Source of the DNA: Litorivivens sp041624475
GTDB lineage: Bacteria > Pseudomonadota > Gammaproteobacteria > Pseudomonadales > Spongiibacteraceae
DNA length: 64,000 nt
Direction of reading: 5' to 3'
Assembly (NCBI RefSeq): GCF_041624475.1
Contig: NZ_JBFJUX010000003.1
Location: 124,001 to 188,000 of the forward strand
Shown: positions 7,994 through 16,525 of the stretch, piece by piece
Position numbering within the stretch: position 1 is the stretch's first letter
How the letters are laid out: each line of letters opens with the position of its first letter
Program-made: the position numbers and the translations under genes
The notes under the pieces: model-generated
Seen by the model: the letters and a program-made list of their open reading frames with translations, nothing else
Told to the model about the DNA's origin: nothing
Databases searched by the model: none

Positions 7994-9307
7994 TTACTCG
8001 TAGAGATAGTTTTCATCAAATATACGCTCGTCCAGCTCAATGCCACGTTCGCGAATGCGGTTGAGTATTGTCGGTCGTATTCCCGTAGCCTGGAATTTTC
8101 CGACCACTCGCCCAGCGCCATCCACCGATGATCTTTTGTATGAGAATATCTCCTGCATGTTAACTACCGAATCCTCCATGCCGGTAATTTCCTGAATACT
8201 GGTTACTACACGGTGTCCATCGGCCAGCCGTTCAGTATGCACGACCAAATCAATGGCGGCCGCAATCTGCTGTCGTATTACCAAGGGGGGGATATGCGCC
8301 TCACCCATACCGACCATATGCTCAAGACGGGTCAGCGCGTCTCTCGGCGAGTTTGCGTGAATGGTTGACAAAGAGCCGTCATGTCCGGTGTTCATGGCTT
8401 GAAGCATATCTATCGCCTCGCCACCCCTGACTTCACCGATGACAATTCTGTCGGGGCGCATGCGAAGGCAGTTTCGCAGTAAATCACGCTGTTTTATGGC
8501 GCCCGTGCCCTCAATATTGGGTGGTCGGGTCTCCAGACGGACCACATGAGGCTGCTGAAGTTGTAGTTCGGCTGAGTCTTCGATAGTGACAATCCGCTCA
8601 GTTATAGGAATTGAGCTTGAGACCACGTTCAGCAGAGTAGTTTTTCCGCTTCCCGTGCCGCCGCTGATCAGGATGTTAACTCGAGATTTGACTGCGGCTG
8701 CCAGAAACTTCGCCATGGCCTTTGTCATTGTCTTGAAATTCAGCAGGTCCTTTACCGTGTAAGGATCGATACTGAACTTTCTTATCGACAAGGAGGGTCC
8801 ATCCAGGGACAGTGGAGGTATAACTGCATTAACGCGCGAGCCGTCGGGTAGTCGCGCGTCGACCATCGGTACTGATTCGTCGATGCGGCGTCCCACGCCG
8901 GTGGCAATTTTTTCAATAATACGCAGCAAGTGATCGTCGTCCTCAAAATGCACATGGGTTTTCTCGAGGACGCCGTGCCGTTCTATGTAGACGTTTTTGG
9001 CGTTATTTACCAGAATGTCCGACACACTGGGGTCAGCCAGTAGGGATTCCAGCGGGCCTAGCCCTAGCACTTCGTTGAGAATGTCATCTATCAGTGTTTT
9101 ACGTTCCGATTCATTCAGTATGGCGGTCTGCTCCTCCATCAGATCGCGAACAACGGCCGTGATCTGACCGCGAACCTCATCCTCAGATAGCTCTTCTATG
9201 ACCTTGAGATTGATCCGTCCCATCAACTGATGATGAATCAGGTTTTTGAGGGTCTGTATTTCATTCTGTCGAGACCCCTGAAAAGTCTTTTTTGCTTCAA
9301 CGTTCAT
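7994..9307 (-). CDS. tadA: Tad pilus assembly ATPase TadA (CpaF)
   Basis: A 437-residue secretion ATPase of the GspE/VirB11 family that powers Flp pilin polymerisation. The Walker A motif GGTGSGKTT is at 216-224, the Asp box at TIEDSAELQL (241-250), Walker B within DRIVIGEVRGGEA and the His box at STIHANS. The N-terminal 80 residues are the usual helical region of CpaF, followed by the PAS-like NTD. Length matches the family. It lies between tadZ and tadB in the conserved order. Confidence 0.96.
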   Translation of the reverse strand: MNVEAKKTFQGSRQNEIQTLKNLIHHQLMGRINLKVIEELSEDEVRGQITAVVRDLMEEQTAILNESERKTLIDDILNEVLGLGPLESLLADPSVSDILVNNAKNVYIERHGVLEKTHVHFEDDDHLLRIIEKIATGVGRRIDESVPMVDARLPDGSRVNAVIPPLSLDGPSLSIRKFSIDPYTVKDLLNFKTMTKAMAKFLAAAVKSRVNILISGGTGSGKTTLLNVVSSSIPITERIVTIEDSAELQLQQPHVVRLETRPPNIEGTGAIKQRDLLRNCLRMRPDRIVIGEVRGGEAIDMLQAMNTGHDGSLSTIHANSPRDALTRLEHMVGMGEAHIPPLVIRQQIAAAIDLVVHTERLADGHRVVTSIQEITGMEDSVVNMQEIFSYKRSSVDGAGRVVGKFQATGIRPTILNRIRERGIELDERIFDENYLYE

Positions 9308-9331
9308 TCGCGGTGTCCTGTGAATTCTGGA

Positions 9332-10549
9332 TTAAGACTGGCCAATCAGCTTTCCCCACAAACTAGACTTCGAGTACTTGGTTGGGTCTTCGCCGGGGTT
9401 CTTGAAGCTTAGATACAAGTACCTTGACAGTGTTCTAATGTCTTTAGTCATTTTGCTGTTAGGCGCGACGGTCGACACAGGCTTCCCTTGGTTCTGGGCG
9501 TTGGCCGATGCGCTGAAGTCCGAGCGTATTCGATGAACGCGTCTTACATGCAGTGTTTTCTTGAGTTCGTCAATGGATACAGAGCCCATACTGGCTTCGG
9601 CACGATTGCTGACTACTTCTATGGCAACACGATCGACGCCAAGCGTGGGTAGGTTATCCAGAATGGACTTTGCGTCTCTGATGGTTGCCAGTGCGTTCTG
9701 TACGACGAGAAGAATTTTCTCGGACATTTTCAAGGCTTCGATGGTCCATCCGGTGAACAGCAGTGGCATATCCAGTATGACTACGTCGTATGCTTCGGCG
9801 GCCGCGTCCAATACGCGGCGTATATCCTCGATGCTGACATCGGTAATTGACGTGAGTCCGCCGGGTGAGGGCAGTACATCCAGGCCGCTGCTGTGACGGG
9901 TCATAAGTGCTTTGAGGAAAACCGAATCTACTCGGTGAGATTGGGATATCGCGTCGTAAACGGTGGATTTTGGAACTAAATCAAGTAGCAAGTCTGTAGT
10001 CGCCAGTTGTAGATCAAGGTCAATAAGCGCGACTTTTAGTTTGTGCCGTTGTGCCAGTTCAACGGCTACGTTCGTCGCTAGTGTGCTGGCGCCGCAGCCA
10101 CCCTTGGCATTAAAGAATGCGTATACGGACGACAACGATCCTTTGGTATTCAAAAGACGTTCGCGTTTCTCTGATACAACGACAGAGACTTGGTTCACTA
10201 GATCATTTCTGTCCAGTGGTTGAGGAATGACATCGCGAACACCAATCCGGATCATTCGTCTCATCAGGCTAATATTGTGGGATGCGAAAGAAACGAACAC
10301 CGCGATGGAGTCTGCTATCCTGGCCAGCTCGGTTTCAATGTCATCGAGCTGAAGCTCATCCAGGTCGTCATCGAGCTCAACAAATAGAACGTCACTGCTC
10401 TCCTTGTCGCCGATGGAGTTCAGCTGCGATACGAGGTTGTTAACTTTTCGCGATTCAATGGAAACGCCGTCGATTCTTCCTACTGAAAGTTCTATATCGC
10501 GGCAGACTTCATCGTCCAGATACAGTGAAATAACTTTTAGTGACAGCAC
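9332..10549 (-). CDS. tadZ: Pilus localisation protein TadZ/CpaE (MinD-like with receiver-like N-domain)
   Basis: A 405-residue protein. Residues 1-125 resemble a degenerate response-regulator receiver (a run of acidic residues around 50-70, then RDVIPQPL). Residues about 140-380 form a ParA/MinD-type P-loop domain with a deviant Walker A, KGGCGASTLA. TadZ/CpaE localises the Tad machine at a pole or other site. The order tadZ-tadA-tadB-tadC is the core arrangement of Tad loci. Confidence 0.9.
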   Translation of the reverse strand: MLSLKVISLYLDDEVCRDIELSVGRIDGVSIESRKVNNLVSQLNSIGDKESSDVLFVELDDDLDELQLDDIETELARIADSIAVFVSFASHNISLMRRMIRIGVRDVIPQPLDRNDLVNQVSVVVSEKRERLLNTKGSLSSVYAFFNAKGGCGASTLATNVAVELAQRHKLKVALIDLDLQLATTDLLLDLVPKSTVYDAISQSHRVDSVFLKALMTRHSSGLDVLPSPGGLTSITDVSIEDIRRVLDAAAEAYDVVILDMPLLFTGWTIEALKMSEKILLVVQNALATIRDAKSILDNLPTLGVDRVAIEVVSNRAEASMGSVSIDELKKTLHVRRVHRIRSDFSASANAQNQGKPVSTVAPNSKMTKDIRTLSRYLYLSFKNPGEDPTKYSKSSLWGKLIGQS

Positions 10550-10591
10550 ATTAATATCCTTTTTTCAGTCAAATTCCATTATCAGGCCCAG

Positions 10592-11104
10592 TCAAGACGA
10601 GCTCACGGTTTCGAGGTCTTCGCCTGTGCGAGTTGATGTCATTGGTGGCAGTGGCCATTCGCCCGGCATGCCGATGAGGCCGGGTATAACCATTCTGTAG
10701 ACCATGTTAATGACTTTCACGCTTACCTCGGGGATCATCAGTTCGACGGGCCGGCCTGCAAAACCCGCATCGCTACAGCGATAGGTGACTTCGATATTTT
10801 CAGGTTCTGCCTGTGGCATAAACGCATTGATACGCTCCATCAGGTCGTTACAGGCAGCAACGCCATCACAGGTGGTCGTGATTTCAGTAACTGTGCCACC
10901 ATCGCAATCCAGCGTGCTGAGGTTCATGACCGGGTCGGAGACAATCGCATACCTGCTGGCGTATCGAGCCGCTTCCGCGCCGCGTGTCCAGACATACATG
11001 AGAATCGAGAATTCGATAATCGCCATGACCATCATCAGAAAAACCGCCATTGTCATCGCGTTTTCTACCAACGCTGTTCCTGTCTGATGGCGTCTCAGGC
11101 GCAT
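10592..11104 (-). CDS. tadF: TadE/TadF-like pseudopilin (second of two)
   Basis: A 170-residue protein with a type IV prepilin-like N-terminus: a short basic leader (MRLRRHQTG), then TALVENAMTMAVFLMMVMAII, with Glu about five residues after the Gly expected at the cleavage site. The remainder is a periplasmic domain with several Cys that could form disulfides. The start at 11104 is one base after the stop of the preceding tadE-like gene; the frame is open further upstream, but that start would overlap the neighbour and put 12 residues before the leader. TadE and TadF are minor pseudopilins needed for pilus assembly. Assignment as TadF rather than a second TadE is by position. Confidence 0.75.
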   Translation of the reverse strand: MRLRRHQTGTALVENAMTMAVFLMMVMAIIEFSILMYVWTRGAEAARYASRYAIVSDPVMNLSTLDCDGGTVTEITTTCDGVAACNDLMERINAFMPQAEPENIEVTYRCSDAGFAGRPVELMIPEVSVKVINMVYRMVIPGLIGMPGEWPLPPMTSTRTGEDLETVSSS

Positions 11105-11105
11105 G

Positions 11106-11570
11106 TCATTCACCAATGTAGACAGCTTCGGCGGAAGCATTGAGAGTCATCACGCCAATAGAGGTAAATGGCACCAGCGTTTCTCCGAATATACTGGCGA
11201 AGGGTAGTGTGACTGTCAGTTGTATCACGCAGACTGGGCTGGCGGGCGAGGGCAGTACACGGCGTGTGACCGCAACGGCTACGTCGCTGAGTTCTAAGTT
11301 TGTGATCAGCGGCGTTTCCTGGCCCGCAAAGACGGTCAGTGTTTTTGCATTGTCAACGGCGGAATCCCAGCTGCTTTGTGTCGCGCAGTCCTGGTCAAGT
11401 GCACCGTAGGCTCGTGTCATATACCTTGCTCCCGCTGTCGCTGCTTTGGTAATTAGCTGCTCCTGGTAGAGCGCGCGCCCGAGCTCAAAGACCCCAAATA
11501 CCAGCATGACCAATAGCGGCATCAGTATTGCCAGCTCGACCATTGCCATGCCGCGCTGCGATCTATTCAT
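11106..11570 (-). CDS. tadE: TadE-like pseudopilin
   Basis: A 154-residue protein beginning MNRSQRGMAMVELAILMPLL: a basic leader, Gly at the cleavage site, Glu at about +5 and a hydrophobic helix, followed by the family segment FELGRALYQEQLITKAATAGARY. The start at 11570 overlaps the stop of the tadG-like gene by eight bases (ATGAATAG), which argues for translational coupling and against the longer upstream frame. The product is a minor pseudopilin processed by a prepilin peptidase. Confidence 0.85.
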   Translation of the reverse strand: MNRSQRGMAMVELAILMPLLVMLVFGVFELGRALYQEQLITKAATAGARYMTRAYGALDQDCATQSSWDSAVDNAKTLTVFAGQETPLITNLELSDVAVAVTRRVLPSPASPVCVIQLTVTLPFASIFGETLVPFTSIGVMTLNASAEAVYIGE

Positions 11571-12972
11571 ACAACTGGATGTCGATGTGAAAGGTTGCAT
11601 CGTCTTCGTTGCCCCAGCCGATGTACTCACCATACATCTCTGCATTCGGCGGCGATGTCGCCGGTGCGGTCAGGAAAATCTTGGCAAATCCGTCGGGTTG
11701 AAATACCACCGTACTGGTTTTACCGCCGGTCAAACCCAGCGCTGCGCAGCTGAGCACTGATACATGAAATTGGCGGCGATCCAGCGTGCCGGCAGTGTGC
11801 TCGTCTACCATGTCGGGCGTCAGCAGTCCGTTTGCAATCTCGTAGTTGTATACGTCCCACCGCGTTACCCCAGGCGTGCAGGCGATGGGTGCGCCGCCGT
11901 GGGTACTGGCCCAGTAGGCGTTGCAATTCCAGTTCCCGGTGCCGAAACGACTGTCGCTGCCAAGATGGGTTAAATCATCGGGGAAGCTACCCACGTGTGG
12001 CGCGGGAGGATAGTCGACCGGTGCGCTCGCTCTGTTGAACGGCGATACCGCGGGTGAATAGGTGTTGCCGTAGTTGTCATCGTTGTTGCCATAAATGCCA
12101 AAGCGGGTATTTATCGCCGATTTGGCTTTTTGGGTGACGCCGCCGGGCTGGGTGGTTACAAAAGCCGGTACGCAACCCAGTAGCCCTTCATCGGCAAGAA
12201 ATTCTGCCAGCGAGGCGCCGCCCGGGCCTCCGTTAACCTCGAGAAAGCCAAAGTTGCCATTGGTCCACTGATTGGAGCCCTGTTGCTTCAGGGTGATGTG
12301 TCCACCTACGGGCATGGCATCTCTGAAGGTTTGGCCTGAAGCCTCAAAGGGGTCGCAGATAGCCAGGGGCGGTGTATTGCAGCTGTAGAAGTTTCTGCCG
12401 GCCAGCGCTGTCGCTTCGAGTGACAGTTCCGTAATCACATTCTCTGCGCCCAACAGGCGTATTACTGGGTAGAAGATAAGGTCGAGGGTAAAATTGTCGG
12501 CGGCAGCGTCGGAAGCGGCGAGGCGTACTCTGACGTAGTGGGCGTCGGTATCGCCGCTGGCTTCATACTTGCTGGCATCAGCGCCGCCAGTACCATAGGG
12601 CGTTATATTCCCGCAGAAGTGGCTGAGATCAACGTTAGCGTCACTGGCATCAACATCATGGCGGCTGCCAATGACGCAGAAAAACACGAAAGCCTCGTCG
12701 GGCAGTGTGTCGTCATTCAGCAATTCGCGTACACGGGCAAAGTGGCTGTTGTGCACGAGTGCATTGCGAGCCGATAGTTTTGCGCGCTCAATGGCATTGG
12801 CTTCGGTATTAAGCTCAAACGCGGCGGCCAAGGCCGCGGCATCCGCGGCGTTCTGTATCTCAGAGCGGAGCACCAGAACCCGGCCAACGTCAATGGCCAG
12901 TGCAGAAAAGCCAAGCAGGGCAATGATCAGCACGGCCATGATAGCCAGGAATGCTCCCTGTTGACGTTTCAT
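11563..12972 (-). CDS. tadG: TadG-like pilus-assembly protein
   Basis: A 469-residue protein starting MKRQQGAFLAIMAVLIIALL. Its N-terminal helix and the following IDVGRVLVLRSEIQNAADAAALAAA are diagnostic of the TadG N-terminal (Tad_N, DUF2134) domain. The rest is a periplasmic domain with paired Cys residues and no clear von Willebrand MIDAS motif, unlike many TadG proteins. The ATG at 12972 is preceded by AAAGGAGG with a six-base gap, decisive over the longer open frame. A 177-base gap separates it from the upstream lipoprotein gene; nothing clear is seen there. Confidence 0.82.
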   Translation of the reverse strand: MKRQQGAFLAIMAVLIIALLGFSALAIDVGRVLVLRSEIQNAADAAALAAAFELNTEANAIERAKLSARNALVHNSHFARVRELLNDDTLPDEAFVFFCVIGSRHDVDASDANVDLSHFCGNITPYGTGGADASKYEASGDTDAHYVRVRLAASDAAADNFTLDLIFYPVIRLLGAENVITELSLEATALAGRNFYSCNTPPLAICDPFEASGQTFRDAMPVGGHITLKQQGSNQWTNGNFGFLEVNGGPGGASLAEFLADEGLLGCVPAFVTTQPGGVTQKAKSAINTRFGIYGNNDDNYGNTYSPAVSPFNRASAPVDYPPAPHVGSFPDDLTHLGSDSRFGTGNWNCNAYWASTHGGAPIACTPGVTRWDVYNYEIANGLLTPDMVDEHTAGTLDRRQFHVSVLSCAALGLTGGKTSTVVFQPDGFAKIFLTAPATSPPNAEMYGEYIGWGNEDDATFHIDIQLYE

Positions 12973-13149
12973 TCGTGGCCTCCTTTGAATCAGCGATCGC
13001 TTGTATCCCGTCGTTGCCTGTCCAAGATGGACGGTTGAACCCGTGCTATGTATCGTCGAATGTCTCCGATTGTGTAGCGTGGGCATTGTGGTCGCAGTAA
13101 TTTCAAGCTCGCTCATCTGTGTTGAATAAAGTAGACAGTCTTCGGTCAC

Positions 13150-13422
13150 CTATTGGGCAACGTTGGATATGAGGCGGCCCGAGCTGGCCTTGCCCTTGTC
13201 AGCTCGGTAGGCTTTGATAACCTGCTCAGCTTTCTGGCCGTCGAGCCCCATGGGAGCTGCGGGCGCTTGCCCCGCGGCGGGGTTGACTGCCTGTGCCATT
13301 TGATTCGAGCGTGTTGCCTTGGCGTGTTTGGCGCTAATGGTTTGTGGCCCGGCGCAGGCTGCTAACAGCCCCACTATAAATGCCAGCAGTAATGGAGTGC
13401 TGAGGCTTTTAAAACTATTCAT
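13150..13422 (-). CDS. Small lipoprotein of the Tad locus
   Basis: A 90-residue lipoprotein: signal peptide with GLLAAC lipobox (Cys 23), then a flexible Ala/Gln/Pro-rich mature part ending in a helix-like DGQKAEQVIKAYRADKG segment. The start codon overlaps the cpaC stop by eight bases, so translation is coupled to the secretin gene. CpaD/RcpB-type proteins often occupy this position, but this one is far shorter and shows no CpaD domain. Short lipoproteins with an NPxAG...GLDG...A...Y pattern are recalled from other Tad loci. A role as secretin partner or pilotin is inference. Confidence 0.75.
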   Translation of the reverse strand: MNSFKSLSTPLLLAFIVGLLAACAGPQTISAKHAKATRSNQMAQAVNPAAGQAPAAPMGLDGQKAEQVIKAYRADKGKASSGRLISNVAQ

Positions 13423-14830
13423 GGCCAAATGCTCCTTCAATTCCGTAGACGGTACCCACTTTGGCTTTACCTGATGAATTACCATCGTCGCGCCGCCAGA
13501 AGCGATAGGAACGGTTGCCTTCCATTCCGCCCAGCAGATACCAATCGAGCTGGGAGGGCGGGACGATATTGTCGGTCGGAAGTCGTATCTTCCCGGGGTG
13601 AACAGGCTTGACGATTCGTGGGGTTACGACGACGACCAGTTCAGTCTCTTCCCGATTAAAACTGTTGCTGCGGAACAGCGCGCCCAGAATCGGTATATCG
13701 CCCAGCCAGGGAAATTGCCGGATTGATTCCACCAGATTGTTTTCCAGCAGGCCGGCTATGGCAAAACTCTGTCCGTCGCCCATTTCAATCGTGCTTCCCA
13801 TACGGCGGGTGTTAATTGAGGGGATCAGCAGGCCACCGCCGAGTGCGAAGGAGCGGCTGTCGTCGATTGATGAGACCTCGGTCTGTAATTTGAGGTTGAT
13901 CTGATCGGCGCTCATCACCGTTGGCGTAAACTTGAGCCCAACCCCAAATTCTTTGAATTCAATCGTTATAGCGCCTGAGTTCTCGGCTTGGGCCACGGGT
14001 ATCGGAATCTCTCCGCCCGCCAGGAAGTTTGCCTCCTGACCTGAAAGGGCGACCAGATTGGGCTCGGCCAGGGTGCGCGCGAGGCCTTTCTGCTCAAGAG
14101 CGGTTAGTCGGACGTTTAAGAAATCGGCAGCGCTGCCGCCAATGTCGATATAGTCAACCAGCCCAAAGGCATTGGTGGCCGAAGAGCCGGTCAGCAAGGT
14201 GGTACCATCAATACCATTATTGGAAAAGACGGTCTCGACGCCGAGATCCTTGAGGGAGTTTCTCGCGACCTCTGATATCTTGACCTCTAGCATGACTTGG
14301 TGGCCGCCACCAACCTGCATCAGGTTTACGACTTTTTTTTCCGGCACGTAGCTGCGAGCGATCGCCAGCGCCTTTTCCATAGCCTGAGTGTTGGATATTT
14401 GTCCGGAGATTATCACCGAGTCGTTGGAACCGCGGACTTCAATCGCGGTCTCGTCCGGCAGTACTTCGTAGAGTTTGCGCTTGATGCCCAGCAGGTCGTA
14501 GCCCACGACCACATCCATCAAGGCGACAAGATCACGGCGTTTGTTTTTGAATACCAGGTTGGTGTGTCCCGGCTTGATGCCGAGAATCAGCACCTGATTG
14601 GAGGACAGTAGTTTGATGTCAGCGACTTCGGGGTTGCCGATCACAACCTGATCGAGCGCGCCGTCGGCCCGAATAATCTGAGATTTCCCGACCGCAAGGC
14701 GCAACTCCACCTCTTCCTTGCCACTGGTGCCAAATTCAAGACGGTAGGGGCCTGCGGCGTCGACGGGCTGCGAAATTCCCAGTATGAGAAGTAACGCAAC
14801 CCAGTTCATTCTCCAGCTATGCATAGTCAT
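13415..14830 (-). CDS. cpaC: Tad pilus outer-membrane secretin CpaC/RcpA
   Basis: A 471-residue secretin. A signal peptide (cleavage near ADAAG, residue about 26) precedes the N-terminal pilus/BON-like domains (VVIGNPEVADIKLLSSNQVLILGI and SVIISGQISN). The secretin domain follows, with ALSGQEANFLAGGEIPIP and the C-terminal ELVVVVTPRIVKP motif. It forms the outer-membrane channel for the Flp pilus. ATG at 14830 follows AGGAG with a five-base gap. Order after cpaB is standard. Confidence 0.95.
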   Translation of the reverse strand: MTMHSWRMNWVALLLILGISQPVDAAGPYRLEFGTSGKEEVELRLAVGKSQIIRADGALDQVVIGNPEVADIKLLSSNQVLILGIKPGHTNLVFKNKRRDLVALMDVVVGYDLLGIKRKLYEVLPDETAIEVRGSNDSVIISGQISNTQAMEKALAIARSYVPEKKVVNLMQVGGGHQVMLEVKISEVARNSLKDLGVETVFSNNGIDGTTLLTGSSATNAFGLVDYIDIGGSAADFLNVRLTALEQKGLARTLAEPNLVALSGQEANFLAGGEIPIPVAQAENSGAITIEFKEFGVGLKFTPTVMSADQINLKLQTEVSSIDDSRSFALGGGLLIPSINTRRMGSTIEMGDGQSFAIAGLLENNLVESIRQFPWLGDIPILGALFRSNSFNREETELVVVVTPRIVKPVHPGKIRLPTDNIVPPSQLDWYLLGGMEGNRSYRFWRRDDGNSSGKAKVGTVYGIEGAFGHE

Positions 14831-14868
14831 TGCTGCTCCTCATCGTTCTGTTTCGTGTGGGCGAGGAT

Positions 14869-15738
14869 CTACTTCGCCCCACCTGTTGTACTGGCTGGTG
14901 CGCCGGTGTCAGTTTCATCAACTGTCTTTTCGCTGATCTCCAGCCCGCGGATAATTTCTACCCTCGGTCGGCGTTCGCGTTTGTAGATTCGGGTAGGCCG
15001 GTTTTTCTCTATCGTTAGCAGATCTTTGTATGTGGCAACGCTTTCCTCAATCAGGGAGGCGTCAAACTCGTTGCGCAGCATCAAGGTCAGCTCGCCCAGT
15101 TTCTGTGCCAGTATCAGTCGCTGGCCGTCAAACGGTGAAACCAACAGAGTCGCAGCATTGGAGACTTTCGGTTCTGTTTCTGTTTCAGAGTTAAGTTGAT
15201 CGACACCCAGCAACTTGATGTTTTGCAGGATGATGCGCGTCACCAGCTTTTCGTCAGTGCGGCCAGCGTCTGTGGTATGGATGACATCAACGTAGTCGCC
15301 GGGCAGGGCAAAGCCAGCCACAGCTTTAATTTCATTAACTGCAATCGTGACCGCTCGCATATCTTCAGGGATTCGCGTTGGCATGCCGCCGCGCGCGCCG
15401 TATGGTGAGAGAATGTACTTGAGAATCGGCTCGCCTTTCCTTGCCTCGCGCAGAATAATCGGAGCACTTTGGGTATCACTGCCCAGTACGGTTTTGACGT
15501 CGCTGAAGTAGCTTTCAGGCAGTGCTTCGGTTTTGTAGCCGACGACTTTGAGCACTTCCTGTGTCAGGCGGGTTCCGGGGATAAGGTTGACCCTTGCGAC
15601 CACGACAGGCGTCAGTTCCGGCTCGACACCGGGTTGACGACTGCTTACCTCTTTCTGCAGGTAGTCGTTCATCAGATAAACGGTTGTGCCACCGAGAACG
15701 AGGGCTAGGATCAGTAGAATGAGTGCACGAAGCTGCAT
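14869..15738 (-). CDS. cpaB: Tad pilus assembly protein CpaB/RcpC
   Basis: A 289-residue protein with an N-terminal membrane anchor (residues 5-23), a SAF-type domain (VVVARVNLIPGTRLTQEVLKV to about residue 110) and a C-terminal RcpC region (AVAGFALPGDYVDVIHT, then ATLLVSPFDGQRLILAQKLGELTLMLRN). CpaB is a periplasmic/inner-membrane component thought to act with the CpaC secretin. It follows flp after a 163-base gap that contains a terminator-like hairpin. Confidence 0.93.
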   Translation of the reverse strand: MQLRALILLILALVLGGTTVYLMNDYLQKEVSSRQPGVEPELTPVVVARVNLIPGTRLTQEVLKVVGYKTEALPESYFSDVKTVLGSDTQSAPIILREARKGEPILKYILSPYGARGGMPTRIPEDMRAVTIAVNEIKAVAGFALPGDYVDVIHTTDAGRTDEKLVTRIILQNIKLLGVDQLNSETETEPKVSNAATLLVSPFDGQRLILAQKLGELTLMLRNEFDASLIEESVATYKDLLTIEKNRPTRIYKRERRPRVEIIRGLEISEKTVDETDTGAPASTTGGAK

Positions 15739-15861
15739 TACGTTGCTCTCCGAGAGAATTCAGTGCAGCGTCCGCTGTCGCAACTGCTTTCCATTCCGCT
15801 GCCGGCTGCTATTACCGCTATTACCGACTGCGGAAAACGTGCTACTACGGAGAACGCATGC

Positions 15862-15883
15862 AAAAGCCGGAGAAGACTCCGGC
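15862..15883 (-). terminator. Terminator-like hairpin between flp and cpaB
   Basis: On the minus strand, GCCGGAG (15883-15877) and CTCCGGC (15872-15866) form a perfect 7-bp stem with a 4-base loop, followed by TTTT. It lies 18 bases after the flp stop in the direction of transcription. A partial terminator here would let the major pilin be made in excess of the assembly proteins. Confidence 0.6.
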
Positions 15884-15901
15884 GTCCTTATTGTCAGAGG
15901 A

Positions 15902-16117
15902 TCAGGCTTCCTCTTCAGGCGTACAATCGATATCAGAATCGGGGATGCCGTCGGAGATGGCCTCGCAAACGCCGGTAAACCCTTCCTCAACCGCGCCGCG
16001 CATAATGACGACGGTGGCAATGAGAGCTACCGCGAAGACTGCTACCATAATGGCGTACTCCACCATGGTCGCACCGCGTTGATTTTTTCTCTTCATGAGT
16101 GACTGAATGCGTTTCAT
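15902..16117 (-). CDS. flp: Flp-type major prepilin
   Basis: A 71-residue prepilin. The leader MKRIQSLMKRKNQRG ends in Gly 15, followed by ATMVEYAIMVAVFAVALIA with Glu +5 and Tyr +6, the Flp motif. The mature pilin has one long hydrophobic helix and an acidic tail with two Cys (in GVCEAISDG and IDCTPEEEA) that could form a disulfide. Such a tail is longer than in the shortest Flp pilins. GGGAG lies about nine bases before the ATG at 16117; an in-frame ATG 13 codons upstream would add a non-basic extension. It is the first gene of the locus and needs a prepilin peptidase, which is not encoded in the locus. Confidence 0.92.
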   Translation of the reverse strand: MKRIQSLMKRKNQRGATMVEYAIMVAVFAVALIATVVIMRGAVEEGFTGVCEAISDGIPDSDIDCTPEEEA

Positions 16118-16525
16118 GCTTGATACTCCCGCAGCGATGGCTATGAAATTGCGCAAATGTGCGCCCTGTCATAAATAGTTATAGACCGAAATCTCATTTT
16201 TGTTTCTTAAGATTTACGATGGCATTTGGGCCCAAGTGAACAATGTGCAGCGGTTTCAACGGTCTTGAAAAAACTATCCGTACATGTGCTGATGAAAAAA
16301 GTATGCTAACGAGGTACCGGCTGGCGTGCGAGGTGCTCTGGTGTTGAAGAAGGCTTCTTACGAGACGCGGGGTACTACGACTCACAGGAGGATATCTGTG
16401 TATAAAGCGCAAGTCTGTTGTAGGCTAAAAGGTGCGCAAGGCACTGCGTACATATTCTAAAAACTTATCGTGAAAATTGTTTTAACTACCTTTTAAACAA
16501 GCCGGAGAGGCAGCGAGTTGGCTTT
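16118..16525. other. Intergenic region between divergent flp and rsuA
   Basis: About 408 bases that must hold the promoters of the pilus locus (minus strand) and of rsuA (plus strand). A possible minus-strand -10 TATAAC is at 16183-16178 with only a poor -35 (GAAACA). A TTGGGCCCAA palindrome lies near 16216-16226. A short frame with a strong ribosome site is listed separately. No sigma-54 site was found. Confidence 0.5.
16398..16460 (+). CDS. Possible 20-residue peptide upstream of rsuA
   Basis: AGGAGG at 16386-16391 is followed after six bases by GTG and 20 codons (VYKAQVCCRLKGAQGTAYIF) before TAA. The ribosome site is as good as any in the window, and the next gene on this strand starts 65 bases later. 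A leader peptide or small protein is possible. With no conservation evidence, chance remains likely. Confidence 0.25.
   Translation: MYKAQVCCRLKGAQGTAYIF

Noticed and set aside
16194..16412. 72-codon minus-strand frame in the flp-rsuA gap
   Set aside because: No ribosome site and no protein-like pattern; it overlaps the region expected to hold the pilus promoter.
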